From Gammaproteobacteria bacterium (lineage in GTDB: Bacteria > Pseudomonadota > Gammaproteobacteria > Enterobacterales > Neiellaceae): a DNA stretch of 64,000 nt. Shown piece by piece: positions 36,049 to 45,327 of the stretch. Below the pieces are notes generated by a model, which was not told the origin of the DNA, searched no databases, and saw only the letters and a program-made list of their open reading frames with translations. Numbering within the stretch: the stretch's first letter is position 1; each line of letters begins with the position of its first letter. Where the stretch lies: positions 18,513 through 82,512 of the forward strand of contig JAFOOX010000036.1 of the NCBI GenBank assembly GCA_017425245.1. Reading direction: 5' to 3'. The position numbers and the translations under genes were made by a program.

Positions 36049-37320
36049 TCAGGCGGCAACCAACGCCTGATCGAGGTCGGCGAGGATATCGTCGATATGC
36101 TCGATGCCGACGCACAGGCGGATCATCTCCGGTTTCACCCCGGCTTTGGCCTGCTCCTCTTCGCTCATCTGGCGGTGGGTGGTGCTGGCCGGGTGGCAGG
36201 CCAGGGATTTGGCGTCACCGATATTGACCAACCGCTTGAACAGCTTGAGTGCGTCGTAGAAGCGCTCGCCAGCGGCGAAGCCGCCCTGCACACCGAAGGT
36301 GAGCAGCGATGCGGGGACGCCGCCGCAGTATTTTTCAGCCAGTGCGTGGTAGGGGCTGTCGCTCAGACCGCCGAAGCTGACCCAGGCCACTTTCGGGTTC
36401 TTTTTCAGGAAATTGGCCACCTTAAGGGCATTTTCGCAGTGGCGCTCCATGCGCAGCGGCAGGGTTTCGATGCCCTGCAGGATCAGGAAGGCGTTCATCG
36501 GCGAGATGGCCGCGCCGGTGTTGCGCAGCGGTACGGTGCGGGCGCGGGCGATATAGGCGGCCGGGCCGAAGGTGTCGGTGTAGACCACGCCGTGGTAGGC
36601 CGGCTCCGGCTGGGTCAGCATCGGGTATTTGTCGGGATAGTTGGCCCACGGGAAGCTGCCGCCATCGACAATAGCGCCGCCGAGGCTGGTGCCGTGGCCG
36701 CCCATGTATTTTGTCAGCGAGTGGACAACGATGTCGGCGCCAAAACTGAGCGGCTTGCACAGCGCCGGGGTGGCCACGGTGTTGTCCACCATCAGCGGCA
36801 CGCCATGGGCGTGAGCAACCTCGGCCAGCGCCGCCAGATCAACGATATTGCCCGCCGGGTTGCCGATGGATTCACAGTAAACGGCGCGGGTGTTGCCGTC
36901 GATGCAGGCGGCGATATCAGCGGCGCTGTCGCTCTTGGCAAAGCGTACCTCAATGCCCATGGATGGCAGCATGTGGGCGAACAGGGTGTAGGTGCCACCA
37001 TAGAGCTGGGGCACAGAGACGATGTTGTGGCCCTGCTGGGCCAGGGTCAGGATCGCATAGTGGATGGCGGCGCTGCCGGCCGACAGGGCGAGCGCAGCAA
37101 TGCCGCCTTCGAGTTCCGCCACCCGCTTTTCCAGCACGTCGGTGGTCGGGTTCATGATGCGGGTGTAGATATTGCCCGGCACCGCCAGGTTGAACAGATC
37201 GGCACCATGCTGGGCGTTATCAAATTCGTAGGCGACGGTCTGATAGATCGGCACCGCCACCGACTTGGTGGTCGGGTCGGTGACGTAACCGGCGTGAATG
37301 GCTTTGGTCTGATCGCGCAT
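36049..37320 (-). CDS. metY: O-acetylhomoserine sulfhydrylase / aminocarboxypropyltransferase MetY
   Basis: A 423-aa fold-type I PLP enzyme from ATG 37320 (GGAG 6 nt upstream), better supported than ATG 37332. It makes homocysteine from O-acetylhomoserine and sulfide. Motifs: NIYTRIMNPTTDVLEKR (49-65), the PLP phosphate site SAGSAAIHY and the Schiff-base lysine K204 in HSLTKYMGGHG, followed by the long loop typical of MetY rather than MetB. Cytoplasmic tetramer expected. It follows a chemoreceptor gene on the same strand with a 76-nt gap. Confidence 0.92.
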   Translation of the reverse strand: MRDQTKAIHAGYVTDPTTKSVAVPIYQTVAYEFDNAQHGADLFNLAVPGNIYTRIMNPTTDVLEKRVAELEGGIAALALSAGSAAIHYAILTLAQQGHNIVSVPQLYGGTYTLFAHMLPSMGIEVRFAKSDSAADIAACIDGNTRAVYCESIGNPAGNIVDLAALAEVAHAHGVPLMVDNTVATPALCKPLSFGADIVVHSLTKYMGGHGTSLGGAIVDGGSFPWANYPDKYPMLTQPEPAYHGVVYTDTFGPAAYIARARTVPLRNTGAAISPMNAFLILQGIETLPLRMERHCENALKVANFLKKNPKVAWVSFGGLSDSPYHALAEKYCGGVPASLLTFGVQGGFAAGERFYDALKLFKRLVNIGDAKSLACHPASTTHRQMSEEEQAKAGVKPEMIRLCVGIEHIDDILADLDQALVAA

Positions 37321-37396
37321 CTGGGGCTCCATGCTGGGTATTCAAGGCCACGCCAGCATAGCCGTGGCGGCAGCCACAGGCGACCCATACCACCCG

Positions 37397-39334
37397 TTAC
37401 AACCCCAATACCCGGCCGATATCGCGGCTCTGATCACGCATCGCCTGGCTGATCGCTTCGCTGTGGCTGCGGGTGCTGTTGGCCTGCTGTTCCACCTCGG
37501 TCATGGCCCCGGCGAAGGCTTGCAGCTGCTGGGCCTGCTGTTGCACCAGATCATGGGCAGCCTGAGCAGCCTCGGCCGAACGCTGAGCCTGACCCCGTAC
37601 CTGACTCAGGGTTTGCTGGAGGCTGGCCGCAGTTTGCTCCTGGCCACTGGCAGCATCATGAATACTGCTGATCTGCACCTTGAGGCTGCTGGCGGCACTT
37701 TCCAGCTGACCAAGCATCGCACCAATTTCGCCCAACGAATCCTGAGTGCGGATCGCCAGCTTGCGTACTTCGTCGGCGACTACGGCAAAGCCGCGGCCAT
37801 GCTCACCGGCGCGCGCTGATTCGATGGCGGCATTGAGCGCCAAAAGGTTGGTTTGATCAGCGACGGTGCGGATCACCGCCGTCACTGTGCCCATGCTAGC
37901 AACTGAGCCAGCCAGCTGCTCAAGAATAGTCAGCCCCTGCTGAACCGCCTGACGGGTACTGTCAGCGGCCTGCGCCACCTGACTGGCGCCCCGGTCCCCC
38001 TCGGCCACTAACTGCGACGTCGCTGCCGCCTGTTCGTCTACCACTCCTGACTGGGCCGCCAAGTCACGGGCAAGATGACGCAGATCGTCCAGTGCTACGG
38101 TGGCATGAGCCACATGGCTAGCGCTGGCCGCGGAGCTATCGCTGACCCCCTGCAACTGCCCCTCAAGGGTCAACAGGGCATTGGAGACGACGGCCAGCTG
38201 CTCGCTACGGGCCCGGTTTTGGGACTCCAACTGGGCCAGCAGCGCATTGAAATAACCCGCTATCTCACCCAGTTCCGAGCGCGCATCCAAGCCGCTCAGA
38301 GCGTGATACTTGCCGCTGTCGACCAGCTGACGGAAGGCATCGCGCAAGTTGCGCAATGGGCGCAACACATGGCGTCGGGTAACCCAGGCCGAGAGCGCGG
38401 CCAGCAGCATCATGGCGGCCACCATCACCGCCAACGCTAACTCCACCTGTGACATAGTACGCTGACGCTGGGCAAGCAAGGCGCCAGCCAGCGCATCGAT
38501 TTGCTGGCCGAGGGTTGCAACCTCCTGCTTCAGTTGCGCACTGATCACTGTGCGTTCGCGGATCAGGGTGCTGGTGCGCTGCTGCTCAGTTGGATAACGA
38601 CGGATCAGCGAATTCAGCTCCTGCTGAATGCCCTTGGCCTTGTCGCCCGGCGGCTTAGGTTTGCGCAGGGCATAAGGGTCGACGGGTTCGGCCACCTCCA
38701 GTAGCCCCAGTAAAGGCAACGCGGTCAGCTTAACGCCATCAGCCTGCAGTTGCTGGAAAGCTGCAACATAGGCCTTGTCGCTAGCCTCATCGCCTTGAGC
38801 GAAAAAACGGGCACGGGCCAGCGCTAGCGTTTGCATCTCTTCCAGCGCCGCGGCAGCCAGCTCTACGTAGCGGCGGCCATCGCTGTGACCTGCGGCTTGG
38901 GCATCCAGGCCGTAACCAAGGGCCAGACTGATCTGGGCGGCGATCTCCCGTTCGGCGTTGATCAGCAGCCCCTGGGGATCGCCACTGAGTTTGCCAAGGC
39001 CAAGATAACGGCTGGCCAAGTTCTCCCCCAACTGCTGACGCGCCGCTTCGAAAGCTTGCCCAGCGGCCACATCGGCTTTGGACAATACTTGGCTATCGAG
39101 TTGCTGCACCAGTTGCACCGCCGCACTGTGGGCAAGGGCATCGCCACTGCTCAGGTAGCGGTTAACTTGCTGGGGTAGCTCACTGCTGATCTGCACCGAC
39201 AGCTGACTGAACGCGGCCAATTGCTGATCCGAACTACGGATCTGCCAGATCCCCCAAGCCAGCACCGAGGCAAACAGCAAAGCCAGCCCAACCAACATGG
39301 CGGCCTGCAACCTTGAAACCGTTGATACGCGCAT
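37397..39334 (-). CDS. Methyl-accepting chemotaxis protein (helical-bundle sensor)
   Basis: A 645-aa chemoreceptor from ATG 39334, with GGGGG upstream; the TTG at 39352 is less likely. TM1 about 13-35, a long, all-helical periplasmic domain to about 300 that I could not assign, TM2 about 301-323, HAMP to about 375. The signalling domain has its tip [19 protein letters not shown]. The protein ends with IGRVLGL, not a CheR-binding pentapeptide. The ligand is unknown. Confidence 0.9.
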   Translation of the reverse strand: MRVSTVSRLQAAMLVGLALLFASVLAWGIWQIRSSDQQLAAFSQLSVQISSELPQQVNRYLSSGDALAHSAAVQLVQQLDSQVLSKADVAAGQAFEAARQQLGENLASRYLGLGKLSGDPQGLLINAEREIAAQISLALGYGLDAQAAGHSDGRRYVELAAAALEEMQTLALARARFFAQGDEASDKAYVAAFQQLQADGVKLTALPLLGLLEVAEPVDPYALRKPKPPGDKAKGIQQELNSLIRRYPTEQQRTSTLIRERTVISAQLKQEVATLGQQIDALAGALLAQRQRTMSQVELALAVMVAAMMLLAALSAWVTRRHVLRPLRNLRDAFRQLVDSGKYHALSGLDARSELGEIAGYFNALLAQLESQNRARSEQLAVVSNALLTLEGQLQGVSDSSAASASHVAHATVALDDLRHLARDLAAQSGVVDEQAAATSQLVAEGDRGASQVAQAADSTRQAVQQGLTILEQLAGSVASMGTVTAVIRTVADQTNLLALNAAIESARAGEHGRGFAVVADEVRKLAIRTQDSLGEIGAMLGQLESAASSLKVQISSIHDAASGQEQTAASLQQTLSQVRGQAQRSAEAAQAAHDLVQQQAQQLQAFAGAMTEVEQQANSTRSHSEAISQAMRDQSRDIGRVLGL

Positions 39335-39403
39335 AACCAGCCCCCGCCACAATCTAGGGGGCAGGTTATGACCGTAAGATGACCGAAAGATGACGGCGTA
39401 AAA

Positions 39404-40138
39404 TTAGCTGACAGGCGCGTAGATATCGAAGCGATGGCCGCGGCTGGCCACCGCCCCGCTTGGCTTTACCCCGGCCAACGGTGGCGCCTGCTCCGGACGT
39501 TTGACCACCACCCGTTGGCAGGCCAGCTGGCGAGCCGGCAACAGCAGCGCATCGGCGTCGTCGTCTGCCCCCACCAGTTGCTGCAACCACTGCATCTCCT
39601 GCTTCACCAGCGCGCTTTTGCGGCGGTGGGGAAACATAGGATCAAGGTACACCACCGCTGGCGGCTCGCCCAACCAACCGGTCAAAGTGGCCAGGGCAGC
39701 ACCATAGTGTAGCTGCATGCGGCTGGCGATGGCCGTCGTCGCCTCATCCATCAACGCCCGTTGCAGGGCGTCGGCCAACAGCGCCGCCAGTGCCGGATGG
39801 CGTTCCACCAGTGTCACCCGGGCGCCATGGGCCGCCAGGATGAAGGCATCGCGGCCTAGGCCAGCGGTAGCGTCGATCACGCTTAGTGGCTGCGACGGTT
39901 TGAGGCCAACGGCGCGGACAATCGCCTCGCTGCCACCGTGCAGACGCCGATACCCAAGCTTGCCGCCGACAAAGTCGAGCCGTAACTGACCCTCATGGCC
40001 AACCCGCTGCAAGGTCAAGCCACAAACGTGGGCATGAAGATAAAAGCCATCAAGAGGCGGTGACGGATCCAACGGCAGGCCAAAGTACGCCGCCAGTTGA
40101 GGGTCAGCAGTGGTGAGTTGTGGCAGCACCGCGGTCAT
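39404..40138 (-). CDS. rsmJ: 16S rRNA (guanine-1516-N2)-methyltransferase RsmJ
   Basis: A 244-aa protein with the class I SAM-binding motif IDATAGLGRDAF (88-99) and the catalytic motif VVYLDPMFPHRRKSALVK, both characteristic of RsmJ (YhiQ). It methylates G1516 of 16S rRNA in assembled 30S subunits. ATG 40138 is chosen with AGGTGG upstream; GTG 40144 is possible. In E. coli rsmJ adjoins prlC; here prlC lies about 5 kb away, so the pair has been separated. It is divergent from the S9 peptidase gene. Confidence 0.92.
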   Translation of the reverse strand: MTAVLPQLTTADPQLAAYFGLPLDPSPPLDGFYLHAHVCGLTLQRVGHEGQLRLDFVGGKLGYRRLHGGSEAIVRAVGLKPSQPLSVIDATAGLGRDAFILAAHGARVTLVERHPALAALLADALQRALMDEATTAIASRMQLHYGAALATLTGWLGEPPAVVYLDPMFPHRRKSALVKQEMQWLQQLVGADDDADALLLPARQLACQRVVVKRPEQAPPLAGVKPSGAVASRGHRFDIYAPVS

Positions 40139-40219
40139 GTCCACCTACCAGCGCTTTTTCCCGCTCGCTCAAGGTTATATGCTGTGGCCCGGGTTGTCCG
40201 GTTCGTCAAAGGCTTTGCC

Positions 40220-42247
40220 ATGCGCTTTATTCTGTTCACTCTGTTGCTGGCTGTGTGCGCTTCAGCGCATGCGGCTACCCTCAGCCTTGAGGAGATCGTC
40301 GGCCTGCGTCAGGTCAACGAATTCACTATCTCGCCTAAAGGCCGCTTTGTCGCCTATGTCCGCCATCAGCCGCGCGATCCGCTGAAGGATGAAGATGGCC
40401 CCGCCTGGACCGAGCTGCATCTGGTCGACATGATGGGTCACAGCCGCCCCTTTGTCACCGGCCAGGTCAAGCTCGCCAAGTTGCGCTGGAGTGGCGATGG
40501 CCAACGGTTGTTCTTCATCGCCAAACGCGGCAATGACAAGCTAAACAGCCTCTATGCCATACCGGTCGACGGCGGCGAAGCCCAACGTGTATTGACCGCG
40601 CCTCAGGATGTGGAAGATTACGCGCTGCTGGCTGATGGCAGTGCAGTACTGGTAATCGCCAAAGACAAAGGTCCCGAAAACAAAGAGAAGCTGGCCAAGC
40701 GCGGCTTCAATGCCAAGGTATTTGAAGAAGATCCGGAGTTCAGCCGTCTGTGGCGCTACAACTTGGGCGATGACGGCTTGGTCAGCGGCGAACCGGAGCA
40801 GTTGCCGGTGGCCGGCCATGTGATGGCGGTACAAGTTAACCGCTTTGGCGATCGCCTTGCCCTCACCGTCAGCCCCACCCCGGCAATCGATGATGAGCTA
40901 ATGGCCGCCAGCCTGACCATTGCCGACAGCGGCGGCCGCCTGCTCACCAATCTCGCTCATCGCGGCAAGCTCGGCGCTGGCAAGTTCAGCCCCGATGGCA
41001 GCCAGCTGCTGTTTATCGGCAGTGCAGATATCAATGACCCCGCTGAAGGACGGCTTTACCTAGCCGATGTGGCCAGCGGCAAAGTGACGGACCTGCTGCC
41101 CGATTTCGAGGGCCATGTCAGCGCCATTGACTGGCTCAGCGACCGTCAAGCGCTCTATATCGGCGATATTGGTACTGGCAGCCGGCTCGGGCTGGTCAAC
41201 CTCGACACCGGCGTCAAAAACAGCCTGATTGATGAGAGTGCCAGCGAGGTACTGCGCGGCCTGGATGTCAGCGACAAAGGCCAAATCGCCTTAGTCGCTG
41301 ACAGCTGGCAGCATCCGCCCGAAGTATTTGCCCTGCCCAGCCCCGGCCAGCCGCTCAAACGCCTGACCATCTCCAACCCGCTGCTGGAGACCCGCGAATT
41401 GGCGTCACAGGAGGTGTTGAGTTACAAGGCTCGTGACGGGCTGGAGCTGCAGGGAGTGCTGGTCAAACCGCTGCGTTATACGCCGGGCAAACGTTATCCC
41501 CTAATCATGTTCGTCCATGGTGGCCCCGAAGCCCACGTTGCCAACGGCTGGGTTAGCCGCTACGCCAACCCCGCACAGCTCGCTGCCGCCGATGGTTTTG
41601 TCAGCTTTTTCCCCAACTATCGCGGCAGCACCGGCCGTGGTGTCGCCTTCAGCAAGCTGGGTCAGGGCGACTATGCCGGCGCTGAATTCAACGATTTGGT
41701 CGATGCCAAACAGCATCTGGTCAGCATCGGTCTGGTCGACGAAAAAAAGGTCGGGATCACGGGCGGCTCCTACGGCGGTTACGCCACCGCGTGGGGCGCC
41801 ACGGCACTTTCTGAACACTTTGCCGCCGGGGTGATGTTTGTCGGGATCAGCGACCTGATCAGCAAATTTGGCACTACCGACATCCCCAACGAGATGTATC
41901 TGGTTCATGCCCGCGCCTGGCCATGGGACCACTGGCATGAGCTGCTGGAGCGTAGCCCGGTCTACCATGCCCAGAAGCACCGCACACCGCTGCTGATCAT
42001 GCATGGCGAAAACGATACGCGCGTTCACCCCAGCCAATCGCTGGAGCTGTTCCGCTACCTCAAGACCCTCAACCAAGCGCCGGTACGACTGGTGCTGCAG
42101 CCGGGCGAAGGTCACGGCTATCGCAAGGCGGCCTCACAGCTGGATTATGGCCAGCGGCTGATGGACTGGATGCGCCATTATCTGATCGCGGGCAACAGCG
42201 GCCTGCCGGCCAACCCTGATCACAGTGCCGCACTGAGTGCCGAATAA
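40220..42247 (+). CDS. Secreted S9-family prolyl oligopeptidase-like peptidase
   Basis: A 675-aa protein from ATG 40220 (AAAGG upstream), with a signal peptide (1-18, CASAHA). Residues 25-410 form a beta-propeller of WD40-like/TolB-type strands (FSPDGSQLLFIG). Residues 420-660 are the alpha/beta hydrolase with nucleophile S517 in GGSYGGY, the acid in GENDTRVHP and the base in GEGHGYRK. Such enzymes are acylaminoacyl- or dipeptidyl-peptidases, here exported to the periplasm. A terminator follows the stop. Confidence 0.9.
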   Translation: MRFILFTLLLAVCASAHAATLSLEEIVGLRQVNEFTISPKGRFVAYVRHQPRDPLKDEDGPAWTELHLVDMMGHSRPFVTGQVKLAKLRWSGDGQRLFFIAKRGNDKLNSLYAIPVDGGEAQRVLTAPQDVEDYALLADGSAVLVIAKDKGPENKEKLAKRGFNAKVFEEDPEFSRLWRYNLGDDGLVSGEPEQLPVAGHVMAVQVNRFGDRLALTVSPTPAIDDELMAASLTIADSGGRLLTNLAHRGKLGAGKFSPDGSQLLFIGSADINDPAEGRLYLADVASGKVTDLLPDFEGHVSAIDWLSDRQALYIGDIGTGSRLGLVNLDTGVKNSLIDESASEVLRGLDVSDKGQIALVADSWQHPPEVFALPSPGQPLKRLTISNPLLETRELASQEVLSYKARDGLELQGVLVKPLRYTPGKRYPLIMFVHGGPEAHVANGWVSRYANPAQLAAADGFVSFFPNYRGSTGRGVAFSKLGQGDYAGAEFNDLVDAKQHLVSIGLVDEKKVGITGGSYGGYATAWGATALSEHFAAGVMFVGISDLISKFGTTDIPNEMYLVHARAWPWDHWHELLERSPVYHAQKHRTPLLIMHGENDTRVHPSQSLELFRYLKTLNQAPVRLVLQPGEGHGYRKAASQLDYGQRLMDWMRHYLIAGNSGLPANPDHSAALSAE

Positions 42248-42260
42248 AGGTTTTTACAGC

Positions 42261-42283
42261 AAGGGCGCCATTGGCGCCCTTGG
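42261..42283. terminator. Bidirectional terminator between convergent genes
   Basis: AAGGGCGCC-ATT-GGCGCCCTT followed by GGTTT on the plus strand; on the minus strand the trail is GCTGTAAAAA. It lies between the stops of the S9 peptidase and the TPR protein genes. Confidence 0.7.
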
Positions 42284-42298
42284 TTTATCCATTTCAAA

Positions 42299-43642
42299 CT
42301 AAAGCGGCTGGGCCAGTACCTGACCACGGCGTCGCCCCAACCAATAAACCAGCGCCAGTATTGGCAGCAGTGCCAATACTGTCACCCCCATACTCAGATG
42401 CATCAGACGCAGGGCCGCACTTTTGGCTTCCAGTTGCTGCACCAGCACGCTGCTGTCCGTCGCTGGGCGCAGCTGGGGCAGTGGCGCCATCTGCTGCTGA
42501 TGATGGAACTCCATCATTAGTTGCTGCAATTGCCGCTGCCGCTGCTGATCGCCGATCTCAGTCGCCGCCAGCTGCTGTTCATAGGCACTCTGCCACTGGC
42601 CATTGGCGGCGGCCAGGGCTGCACTCAGCTGCTGTAGCTGGGGTGCCGGATCGGTCACCCAGCTGGCGCTGGCGGCGTGAGACAGGCGAGCCTGCTGCAG
42701 ACGGCTGCTGGCTGTCGCCAGATCGCCTCTGACCAACGCGGCTCGCGCCAGCAGCAACTCGGCGTCGACTCGCGCCCCCGCGTCCAGCAACTGAGCCACC
42801 AGAGGTAGCAACACCCGCTCCAGCTGCTGGCTGTCGCTGCTGCTGGCCAGTGCCAGCCGCAACTGGCCAAGCTGGACCAACGCCTCAACATCGACACGTT
42901 GATGCTGCCGGCTCAGGGCCAGTAGACGCACCAGCACTTCGTTGGCCAACGGGTAGTTGCCGGCGTGGATGTGGGCCCTGGCCAGCCCTTCCAGAGCGGG
43001 TAACAGCGACGCCGTATCATTGATCCGCTCCGCTTGGCTAACCGCATCTTCATACGCCCTCAGGGCATCGCTGTTAGCACCAGCAGCCAACAACAATTCG
43101 CCATACTGATAGCTGACGCCAGCGCGTACCCGAGGATCACCATTGGCCGGCATTTTTTGACGGGCGGCACGCAACGCAACCATCGCCGCTAGTGGCCGCC
43201 CCTGCTGACTGGCAATCAGTGCCTGAGCGTAGTAACCCCGAGCCTCCCCTTCGCCGTCCCCCAGCTGCGCCGCCAGCGCCCGGCCAATCTCGTAGTAGCG
43301 GGCAGCAGTCAGGTCGTCACCGAGGGTATCGGCAGCGAAACCAGCGCAGTACCACAATGGCACCAGTTCCGGCTGACGCTGGTCGACCTTGTCGAGGTAC
43401 GGGCTGGCGGCCGCCAGCGCCTGCTGAAAGCGCCCCAGATCGCGCTGGGCCTCACAGCTCAGGCGAGCCCGCAGCATGGGTGAAAGCGCAGCATCCGGCG
43501 CTTGCTGCAGATGCTCAAGCGCCGCCGCTGGATCCTGGCGGACCAGCGTCTGCCACTGCTCCAGATCAGCCGTTGGCGACGCCCCACAGGGAGCGGCCAG
43601 CAGCAGCACCAAGCGCATCCATTTTCTGCAGCCAAGGTCCAT
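42299..43642 (-). CDS. Exported TPR-repeat membrane-anchored protein
   Basis: A 447-aa protein with a signal peptide (about 1-21), helical tetratricopeptide-like repeats over about 30-330, a Gln-rich helix (330-395) and one transmembrane helix (about 412-433) with a short RRRGQ cytoplasmic tail. It looks like the periplasmic sensing half of TPR-GGDEF or TPR-kinase receptors but has no output domain. The ATG at 43642 (GGAGG 9 nt upstream) lies inside the end of the upstream chemoreceptor gene (77-nt overlap), implying translational coupling and perhaps interaction. The function is not recognised. Confidence 0.75.
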   Translation of the reverse strand: MDLGCRKWMRLVLLLAAPCGASPTADLEQWQTLVRQDPAAALEHLQQAPDAALSPMLRARLSCEAQRDLGRFQQALAAASPYLDKVDQRQPELVPLWYCAGFAADTLGDDLTAARYYEIGRALAAQLGDGEGEARGYYAQALIASQQGRPLAAMVALRAARQKMPANGDPRVRAGVSYQYGELLLAAGANSDALRAYEDAVSQAERINDTASLLPALEGLARAHIHAGNYPLANEVLVRLLALSRQHQRVDVEALVQLGQLRLALASSSDSQQLERVLLPLVAQLLDAGARVDAELLLARAALVRGDLATASSRLQQARLSHAASASWVTDPAPQLQQLSAALAAANGQWQSAYEQQLAATEIGDQQRQRQLQQLMMEFHHQQQMAPLPQLRPATDSSVLVQQLEAKSAALRLMHLSMGVTVLALLPILALVYWLGRRRGQVLAQPL

Positions 43643-45233
43643 AGCGCCGATCCTCCCCGTGGATGTGATTGACCAACCAGCTTTTGAGGAACATTACCAT
43701 GTCAATACGGCTGTTTTCGTCGCCACCGGCCATCTGCTGCTGCAAAACGGCCAACTGCTGCAGCAGCTTGCGATGATGGTCACGGTGCTCTTCATACTGC
43801 GGATAGGCGCTGGCGGCGAGTAACTGCTCTTCGTCGGCGAGATGACGGGCAGCGACCTGCAGCAGCCGCTCGATCGCCTCTACCACCCGCGCCTGCGCCG
43901 CCCCGTCATCAATCAGACGATAAGCGGCATTCATCAGATCAAACAGCTGGCGGTGCTGACGATCCATGCCCGCATGGCCGACGCTGAACGCCTCGCTCCA
44001 GGGCAGCAGCAGGGAATCCTGCTCCCGCTGGTCATTGGCATAGGGTGTAGTGCGAAACTGCGCCAGCATGCGCTGCGACTGATCTGCCTCATGCTGGGCG
44101 CGTAGCGCCAACAATGCATTGTGGCGAGCACTGTTGGCAACCAGCCGGGAGGTATCCGCCATGCTCACCACGTTACGCGAGATCTGCTCCGCGACCACTG
44201 CTTGGGCTTCCGCGGCCACCGCGATCTGACCATTAAGCCCGCTCAGCTGTTCAATCCCGCCCCCTAAAGTTGCAAGCGCCTGACCCGCCAGATCCGCGCG
44301 GTTGGCGGCTGCCGCCGCAGCCTGCTGGCCAGCACTCATGGCGGTGACAGCGGTAGTCACCCCCTGCTGCAGCAGTTCGATGCGACGACTGATCTGATCA
44401 GTCGCCTCATGAGTTCGGTGCGCCAGAGCCCGCACTTCACCGGCAACCACGGCAAAACCACGCCCCTGCTCACCCGCACGGGCGGCTTCAATAGCGGCAT
44501 TGAGCGCCAACAGGTTGGTCTGATCAGCCAGTGCCCGGATCAGCTCGACGATCTCGCCGATCTGCTGAGAATCGCGGGCCAGTACCTCGACCGCGCCGCC
44601 GGCCTGCTCGATGCCGGATGCCAGCTCACGCATGCTGTTGACACTAGCATCAACCCGCGCCAGCCCTTGCTCACCGGTCTGCTTCAGAGTCTGAGACAGA
44701 TCAGCGGCTCGCTCGGTATTGGCGGCGATCTCATGCACCGTAGCCGCCATCTCGGTGGCAGCCGTGGCCACCTGAGCCAGTTCATCATCGAGGCAGAGCA
44801 GCCGCTGGCTGTTGTCGCGGGCGGCTTGCAGGATCTGGCGATTGAGCACCCCCTGCTGGCGGCTCTGATCGCTGATGGTCGCCAGCAGCGCATCGAGATC
44901 ACCAACAAAGCGGTTAAAGCCGGCACCGACACGCACCAGCTCCGGGTGGTTTAACCCTTCGGGCAGGCGTCGGCTCAGATCGCGCTCGCCACTGGCCAGA
45001 TGATCGGCCACCAGCCGCACCCCGGGGTGCAAGCGGCGTTGCCCTAGCTGGGCCGCCAGACTGGCCAGCGCCGCCACCAGCAACGCAGCGCCGATCCACA
45101 ACCCGCTGTTACCCGCTACCGCCACTGTGTCGGCCGCCAGTTCACCGGCGCTAACAGCCAGCGTAGCCGCCACCGCCAACGCGGCCACTGCCGTTACGGT
45201 CAGCGACCGCACCCAATTCCACCTTTTGTTCAT
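43566..45233 (-). CDS. Methyl-accepting chemotaxis protein with C-terminal bacteriohemerythrin
   Basis: A 555-aa protein from ATG 45233. Two N-terminal membrane helices (about 13-35 and 45-65) flank a very short periplasmic loop, then a HAMP-like linker and a chemoreceptor signalling domain ([19 protein letters not shown]). Residues about 415-540 are hemerythrin-like, with the di-iron ligand pattern [31 protein letters not shown] and HIHGED. DcrH of Desulfovibrio has the same plan and senses oxygen. So intracellular O2 or redox sensing for taxis is likely, though unproven here. The last 77 nt overlap the TPR gene. Confidence 0.88.
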   Translation of the reverse strand: MNKRWNWVRSLTVTAVAALAVAATLAVSAGELAADTVAVAGNSGLWIGAALLVAALASLAAQLGQRRLHPGVRLVADHLASGERDLSRRLPEGLNHPELVRVGAGFNRFVGDLDALLATISDQSRQQGVLNRQILQAARDNSQRLLCLDDELAQVATAATEMAATVHEIAANTERAADLSQTLKQTGEQGLARVDASVNSMRELASGIEQAGGAVEVLARDSQQIGEIVELIRALADQTNLLALNAAIEAARAGEQGRGFAVVAGEVRALAHRTHEATDQISRRIELLQQGVTTAVTAMSAGQQAAAAAANRADLAGQALATLGGGIEQLSGLNGQIAVAAEAQAVVAEQISRNVVSMADTSRLVANSARHNALLALRAQHEADQSQRMLAQFRTTPYANDQREQDSLLLPWSEAFSVGHAGMDRQHRQLFDLMNAAYRLIDDGAAQARVVEAIERLLQVAARHLADEEQLLAASAYPQYEEHRDHHRKLLQQLAVLQQQMAGGDENSRIDMVMFLKSWLVNHIHGEDRRYGPWLQKMDALGAAAGRSLWGVANG

Positions 45234-45327
45234 CACCCTGCCCCTGCACGACTACCTCAGCTGCGGTCGCAGGTTAGCAAGGCGAGAGCATGGTGCTTGT
45301 TGCGCCAGCGCAGCTTTTAGTCCCGGG

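Noticed and set aside
35866..37452. 528-codon plus-strand frame antisense to metY
   Set aside because: metY on the minus strand is an unmistakable enzyme with its PLP lysine; the antisense frame begins in repeat DNA.
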